From positions 62,001 through 126,000 of the forward strand of contig CAJUKJ010000003.1 of NCBI GenBank assembly GCA_910587365.1: DNA of 64,000 nucleotides, written 5' to 3'. Position numbers and translations under genes: made by a program. The notes beneath the pieces were generated by a model. It did not search any database, had not been told where the DNA came from, and saw nothing but the letters and a program-made list of their open reading frames with translations. Positions 60,080-64,000 of this stretch are shown piece after piece; the stretch's first letter is position 1, and each line of letters begins with the position of its first letter. Origin of the DNA: an uncultured Christensenellaceae bacterium (lineage in GTDB: Bacteria; Bacillota; Clostridia; Christensenellales; Borkfalkiaceae).

Positions 60080-61054
60080 TTACCCGAAAAATATTGCGTT
60101 GTTTACATTTTGCAGCGCGCTTTGCGGGGACAGTAAACCGCTTTTGATATCCGACAGGGCGGAGTATACCGCTTCAACGTATTTTTTCAAACGCCCGCTG
60201 CCGATAGCGCGCGCTTGCTCGCGGTCTTTCATAACCGCGTATTCCTTCTTTTTTAAAAGCTTTGCTATCGTAGCGTCGCTTTCGTCCGACGAAAGCACCG
60301 TTAAAAGATTTTTAAAGTAGGAAAACAGCCCCGACAGCACGCTTGTTTCATCTCCGTTTTTACGGCAAAGCTCGGACTGTATTTCCATAAACTTGCCGTA
60401 GTTCTTCCGCGATACCGCGTTGGTCATTTCATAGATACGGTAATCGGCGTCCTTAAATACAAGCGCGTCCGCTTCCTCGCGGGTCAAAGTTCCCTCCTTC
60501 TTATAGTCGATAAGCTTTTCAACTTCGAGCGCGACGCGCGACATATTGCAAAGGCAATATCCCGCTATTGCCGAACAGACGTCCACGGGTGCGGTTATGC
60601 CGGCACGCTTAAACGTGAGGTACGCCCACTTTGCAACCGTTTCTTCGTCGGCACGGTTGCAGTCGAAAAAGCCGACGCAAGGCTTGCGTTTTAAATCTAC
60701 TCCCTTTTTGCTTTCGGCGTTGACTATAATAAGTATGCAGGAAGAAGGAAAATTTTCAAACGTTTTTTTAAGATAATTTTCATACTCGCTTTCCGAAGGA
60801 TGAAGTTCGGAAACTTTTATAATTCTCTTTTCCGACATAAAAGGAAAGCTTTCGATTGCAGACGTAAGCGACGTCAACGCACCGCCTTTAAGCGTTTCCC
60901 CGTCGAACGAGGAAAAATTCAGCTCGGGCATTTGAAGAAATGACGACTTTATCATTTCTTCCCCCTTCATACGGAAATAGGCGTCGTCCCCCTCTAAGAG
61001 GTAAATACTCCTTGCACCCTGCTTTATATCGTTTTTCAGTTCGGTATATTTCAT
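60080..61054 (-). CDS. holA: DNA polymerase III subunit delta
   Basis: HolA is the wrench subunit of the clamp loader that opens the sliding clamp. The 324-aa protein has the N-terminal IYLLEGDDAYFRMKGEEMI, the FPFMSEKRIIKVSELH segment, and the C-terminal helical LLSPQSALQNVNNAIF typical of the family. Length is normal. It begins 9 bp after the LysR gene on the same strand. Confidence 0.9.
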   Translation of the reverse strand: MKYTELKNDIKQGARSIYLLEGDDAYFRMKGEEMIKSSFLQMPELNFSSFDGETLKGGALTSLTSAIESFPFMSEKRIIKVSELHPSESEYENYLKKTFENFPSSCILIIVNAESKKGVDLKRKPCVGFFDCNRADEETVAKWAYLTFKRAGITAPVDVCSAIAGYCLCNMSRVALEVEKLIDYKKEGTLTREEADALVFKDADYRIYEMTNAVSRKNYGKFMEIQSELCRKNGDETSVLSGLFSYFKNLLTVLSSDESDATIAKLLKKKEYAVMKDREQARAIGSGRLKKYVEAVYSALSDIKSGLLSPQSALQNVNNAIFFG

Positions 61055-61063
61055 AAACGGCTC

Positions 61064-61945
61064 CTATTTAAACAACGCGATAAACTGCTTTAAAGCAAAC
61101 GACGCGGAAACGTTTTTGGGAAGCGCGATGCCCACCCCCCTGACTGGAAGCGCGGGCGAGGTCACCACCTCGAACAGGTCGCCGCAAGCAAGCTCTTTTT
61201 CACAGTATTCGCGGGGTATACAGCCCACGCCCATACCCTTTACGGCAAGCTTTAACATCAAATCCCAGTTCGCAACCTCGATATCGGGACACAGCCCTAT
61301 ACCGAGCGTCTGTAAAAAAGTTGTAAGCGAACGTCGCGCGACGGTGTTTTCCTCAATCATCAAAAGAGGGTACTCCTGTAAACGGTTCAGCGGTATGACC
61401 TTGCCGTTGAGACTTGCATACTTTTTACCCGCAACGAACACGTCGTTTAAATGGCTTACGGTATCAAGAAATTTTACGTCCTTGTCCTCTACGGGCAGAT
61501 TGACGAACGCAATATCGCAACCGCCCTCTTTAAGCTTGTTGATGGTATCGGGCGAGGTTGAAGAAATAAGCTCTAACCTTACCGACGGATATTTTACATT
61601 GAACAGAGCGATTTTATCTGCAAGCACGTGCGAGAAAATGGAGTCTGTCGCGCCTATCCTGATTGTACCCGTTGCCGTGCTTTTCAGCTCTGCTATGCTC
61701 GTTTCAGCATTTTCAAGGGCAATCATCGCCTTTTCCACATTTTTGAAAATGAGTTTTCCGCCCGTGGCTGAAAGCTGCATTCCGCTATGCGTTCGGTTGA
61801 AAAGCGAAACGCCAAGCTGTCCTTCGAGCTGTTTTATCGACTGTGAAACGGCAGGCTGCGAAATGTACAGCTCCTGTGCGGCTTTTGTAAGCGAACCGCA
61901 CTTTGCAACCGTATAAAAAACTTTGTATAGTTCTAAATTGACCAT
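61064..61945 (-). CDS. LysR-family transcriptional regulator
   Basis: The 293-aa protein has the LysR winged helix-turn-helix at the N-terminus (FYTVAKCGSLTKAAQELYISQPAVSQSIKQLEGQ, residues about 9-42) and a substrate-binding domain from about residue 90 (GTIRIGATDSIFSHVL...). The effector and targets are not evident; no divergent target gene is present. It lies between mnmE (28 bp upstream) and holA, so may be co-transcribed with both. Confidence 0.95.
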   Translation of the reverse strand: MVNLELYKVFYTVAKCGSLTKAAQELYISQPAVSQSIKQLEGQLGVSLFNRTHSGMQLSATGGKLIFKNVEKAMIALENAETSIAELKSTATGTIRIGATDSIFSHVLADKIALFNVKYPSVRLELISSTSPDTINKLKEGGCDIAFVNLPVEDKDVKFLDTVSHLNDVFVAGKKYASLNGKVIPLNRLQEYPLLMIEENTVARRSLTTFLQTLGIGLCPDIEVANWDLMLKLAVKGMGVGCIPREYCEKELACGDLFEVVTSPALPVRGVGIALPKNVSASFALKQFIALFK

Positions 61946-61973
61946 ATAATATCCCCGAGGCGCACGTTTTTGG

Positions 61974-63284
61974 TTATTTACCTACGCAAAACTTTTCAAA
62001 TACGGTGCTTATTATCTGTTCGTTTGCGGTTTCGCCCGTAATTTCGCCGAGGCAGTCCCACGCTTCCTTTAAGTCTATGGCAAGAACGTCGGTTGTATAT
62101 ATGCCCATATTTTGAATTGCCGAATGCAACGCCTCGTTTGCACGGACAAGCGCGCCGTAGTGACGCTGCTCTATTATATAGGCTTTATCGAGCGAAGTTT
62201 CCCCCACGCTTTTTTTTGCAATGAGTTTTTTAAGAGCTTCAAGCCCTTCGCCAGTACGCGCCGAAACGACGGCGTCGTATACGCCGTTAACCTTATTCAG
62301 GTCGCATTTATTGAATACGCTTATCACTCCGCCGCAGGCTTCCGGAAGTTCGGCTTGCCCGTTTCCGTCGGTAACGGAAAGTATTATATCGGCGGAAGTA
62401 ATAATTTTTTTAGCCCGCTCTATACCTATGCTTTCAACGCTGCCCGCCTGTTCGCGTATACCTGCCGTATCAATAAAATTGTACTTTACGCCGTCAATTA
62501 GTATACTGCCCTCAACCGCGTCGCGCGTGGTTCCCGCCTCGGACGAAACTATTGCCTTATCGTAACCGAGAAGAGCGTTTAAAAGCGAGCTTTTGCCGGT
62601 ATTGGGTTTTCCGCAGATAGCGACGGTTACGCCGTCCTTTATCTTTTTTCCGCTTGAATATGTTGACGCAAGATTATCGAGTTTATTTGAAAGTACGGAA
62701 ATTTCCGCACTGATTTTCTGCGTGTTTATTCCCTCCGTATCTTCTTCGGGGTAGTCTATATCCGCGGCAATTTCCGCAAGCACATCAGTCAAAGACATTT
62801 GCAGGCGTTTTATTTCTTCGGTCAGCTTTTCGCTATACAGCATACTTCCTGCGCGGAGCGAAGCCAAGCTTTCGGCGTTTATCATATCAATCATACCCTC
62901 CGCCGACGACAGGGAAAGCTTGCCGTTTATAAATGCGCGTTTGGTAAATTCGCCCTTTTCCGCAGCGCGCGCACCGAGCGAAAGGGTTTTTGAAAGTATA
63001 CCGCGCGTTATCTGCACGCCGCCGTGGCAATGAAACTCAACAACGTCTTCGCCCGTGAAAGATTTGGGGGATTTGAAGTATACGCACATACCGAAATCGG
63101 TAAACCCTGCGCCGTCAATCCGACCTGTATACATTACGTTTGGGACAAAATCCTTCACTTGTATATTCCCCGAAGGCGAAAACATTTTTTTTGCGATATC
63201 AAGAGAATTGCTGCCGCTTAGCCTGATAATGGCAACCCCGCCCGTACCCGCCGCAGTGGAAATTGCCGAAATAACGTCGTTCAT
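61974..63284 (-). CDS. mnmE: tRNA modification GTPase MnmE
   Basis: With MnmG this protein builds cmnm5U34 on tRNAs. The 436-aa protein has the N-terminal formyl-THF-binding domain (ISAISTAAGTGGVAIIRLSGSNS), the Ras-like G domain with GKPNTGKSSL (G1), DTAGIREQAG (G3) and NKCDL (G4), and the obligatory C-terminal C-x-G-K motif as FCVGK. An AAAGG site precedes the ATG. Length is slightly below average but all parts are present. Confidence 0.97.
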   Translation of the reverse strand: MNDVISAISTAAGTGGVAIIRLSGSNSLDIAKKMFSPSGNIQVKDFVPNVMYTGRIDGAGFTDFGMCVYFKSPKSFTGEDVVEFHCHGGVQITRGILSKTLSLGARAAEKGEFTKRAFINGKLSLSSAEGMIDMINAESLASLRAGSMLYSEKLTEEIKRLQMSLTDVLAEIAADIDYPEEDTEGINTQKISAEISVLSNKLDNLASTYSSGKKIKDGVTVAICGKPNTGKSSLLNALLGYDKAIVSSEAGTTRDAVEGSILIDGVKYNFIDTAGIREQAGSVESIGIERAKKIITSADIILSVTDGNGQAELPEACGGVISVFNKCDLNKVNGVYDAVVSARTGEGLEALKKLIAKKSVGETSLDKAYIIEQRHYGALVRANEALHSAIQNMGIYTTDVLAIDLKEAWDCLGEITGETANEQIISTVFEKFCVGK

Positions 63285-63349
63285 TATCTATAACCTTTAC
63301 TTATACTTAACTACGATTATACCACTAACCGTTTGCCCGCGCAACAAAA

Positions 63350-63372
63350 AAGACGCGTAAAACACGCGTCTT
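63350..63372 (-). terminator. Terminator of the membrane protein at the right edge
   Basis: AAGACGCGT and ACGCGTCTT form a 9-bp stem with a 5-nt loop, followed on the minus strand by a T-rich run (TTTTGTTGC). Confidence 0.8.
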
Positions 63373-63382
63373 GAAAAAAATT

Positions 63383-64000
63383 TCAGTTCTTATCGAAATC
63401 GTCGAAGGGCGAGCTGTCCGAACCGCTTCCGCCTAAATCGCTGAAAGGGTCGTCGGGCGAAGAGTTGCCGTCAGAATAGTTACCCGACGCATTGTAACCG
63501 TTGTTGTATGGATTCTGTCCATAGCTGTCACGGTTATAGGGATTTTGGTAGTTCTGTTGCTGGTACTGCTGATACATACGGTACTGCCTTGCCTGTTCGG
63601 CATTGACAAAGTCCTTATAGTTTATGCCGCTGTTATTGCGTACTACGAAGAACAGAATGCCCTGTATGGGAAAAAGTATGCTGGTAATGGTAAAAAGCAC
63701 GTATCTTCTGCACGCATAGGTTTGGAAGAAGCATATAAGCAAAACCACCTGTAACAGACAGAAAAACAAATCTAAAAAGCTTAAAATGTACTCGTACATA
63801 TAATCGTACATCCACGCCGCCCATTTAAGATTATCGGGGACGCTTGCCATCTCGTAAAAATACTGTTCTATACCCAGCCAACTTGTCGTAACCGTGGGAG
63901 CGACGTCGCTTTTAAGCATAGTTATGCACGCTACGTAATAAACGATATACAGCGCGACTATAACTGCTTCAAACACAGCCGCGGCAATACCTATCTTTTT
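63383..64000 (-). CDS. Membrane protein with low-complexity C-terminal tail (5' end outside window)
   Basis: The frame is open to the window's right edge, so the N-terminus is missing; a GTG at 63976 is possible but lies inside a hydrophobic helix. The visible part has about four membrane segments, with a CRRYVLFTITSILFPIQGILFFVVRN block, then a polar tail rich in Gln, Tyr, Asn and Pro (YQQQNYQNPYNRD, NPYNNGYN) ending in a Ser/Gly/Asp stretch. The layout resembles small membrane proteins with Tyr/Pro/Gln-rich tails that recur in Clostridia. Function unknown. Confidence 0.7.
   Translation of the reverse strand, partial: KKIGIAAAVFEAVIVALYIVYYVACITMLKSDVAPTVTTSWLGIEQYFYEMASVPDNLKWAAWMYDYMYEYILSFLDLFFCLLQVVLLICFFQTYACRRYVLFTITSILFPIQGILFFVVRNNSGINYKDFVNAEQARQYRMYQQYQQQNYQNPYNRDSYGQNPYNNGYNASGNYSDGNSSPDDPFSDLGGSGSDSSPFDDFDKN

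Noticed and set aside
61116..61916. A 266-aa plus-strand open frame over the LysR gene
   Set aside because: It is fully antisense to a well-supported LysR regulator and shows no domain of its own.

Overview
This window looks like chromosome of an anaerobic, endospore-forming member of the Bacillota (Clostridia-like). Supporting genes are spoVAC-spoVAD-spoVAE and yunB (sporulation), ackA-pta, pyk and pflAB (mixed-acid fermentation), a two-subunit oxygen-sensitive class I fumarase, a full-length SRP RNA with Alu arm, a T-box leader on pheST, and cdaA. Base composition is moderate. A finer taxonomic call is not supported from sequence alone.

Layout. 1-5.9 kb: the tail of an HxlR-type regulator, then a leftward block of asparaginase, asnS, rpmF, a DUF177 gene, ackA and pta. 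5.9-7.3 kb: a small insertion of about 1.3 kb bounded by 35-bp direct repeats made of the first codons of tmcAL. It carries an unknown membrane-anchored protein and an orphan antitoxin-like protein, and supplies a new promoter to tmcAL. 8.4-9.4 kb: an XRE regulator/small membrane protein switch with twin operators, then rnpB. 9.4-14.3 kb: pyk, two flavoproteins and a ferritin-like protein. 14.4-24.1 kb: uvrBA, an acetyltransferase, a two-component system and a radical-SAM/DUF4130 DNA-repair pair. Both uvrB and the radical-SAM operon have strong promoters with SOS-box-like palindromes just after the -10.

24.1-38.5 kb: an XRE-membrane regulator, an Mrp-type Fe-S carrier, SRP RNA, two paralogous CPBP proteases, uppP, a PrsA-like lipoprotein, mfd, pth, prs, tadA, an M14 peptidase and rlmH. 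38.5-43.7 kb: fumarase and T-box-pheST. 43.7-49 kb: yunB, a CxxC-rich lipoprotein, the spoVA operon, an SDR and a ZIP transporter. 49-55.9 kb: a dihydrofolate reductase/ThyA/NUDIX-GNAT cluster, an aldehyde dehydrogenase, and pflAB preceded by a ZTP (pfl-motif) riboswitch with a visible terminator platform. 56-64 kb: a small membrane protein, aspartokinase, DUF1015, a miniature CdaR-like peptide, cdaA, holA, a LysR regulator, mnmE and a partial membrane protein.

The most notable signals are: (1) the mini integrative element that re-creates the 5' end of tmcAL; (2) paired 16-bp palindromes, exactly 31 bp apart, upstream of both tmcAL and pflAB, which match the NrdR-box arrangement as I recall it; (3) the pfl ZTP riboswitch; (4) the candidate SOS regulon that includes the radical-SAM pair; (5) a TM-only CdaR-like peptide; and (6) two copies of an about 115-bp imperfect palindromic intergenic repeat. 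No tRNA, CRISPR array, transposase or integrase gene was seen.
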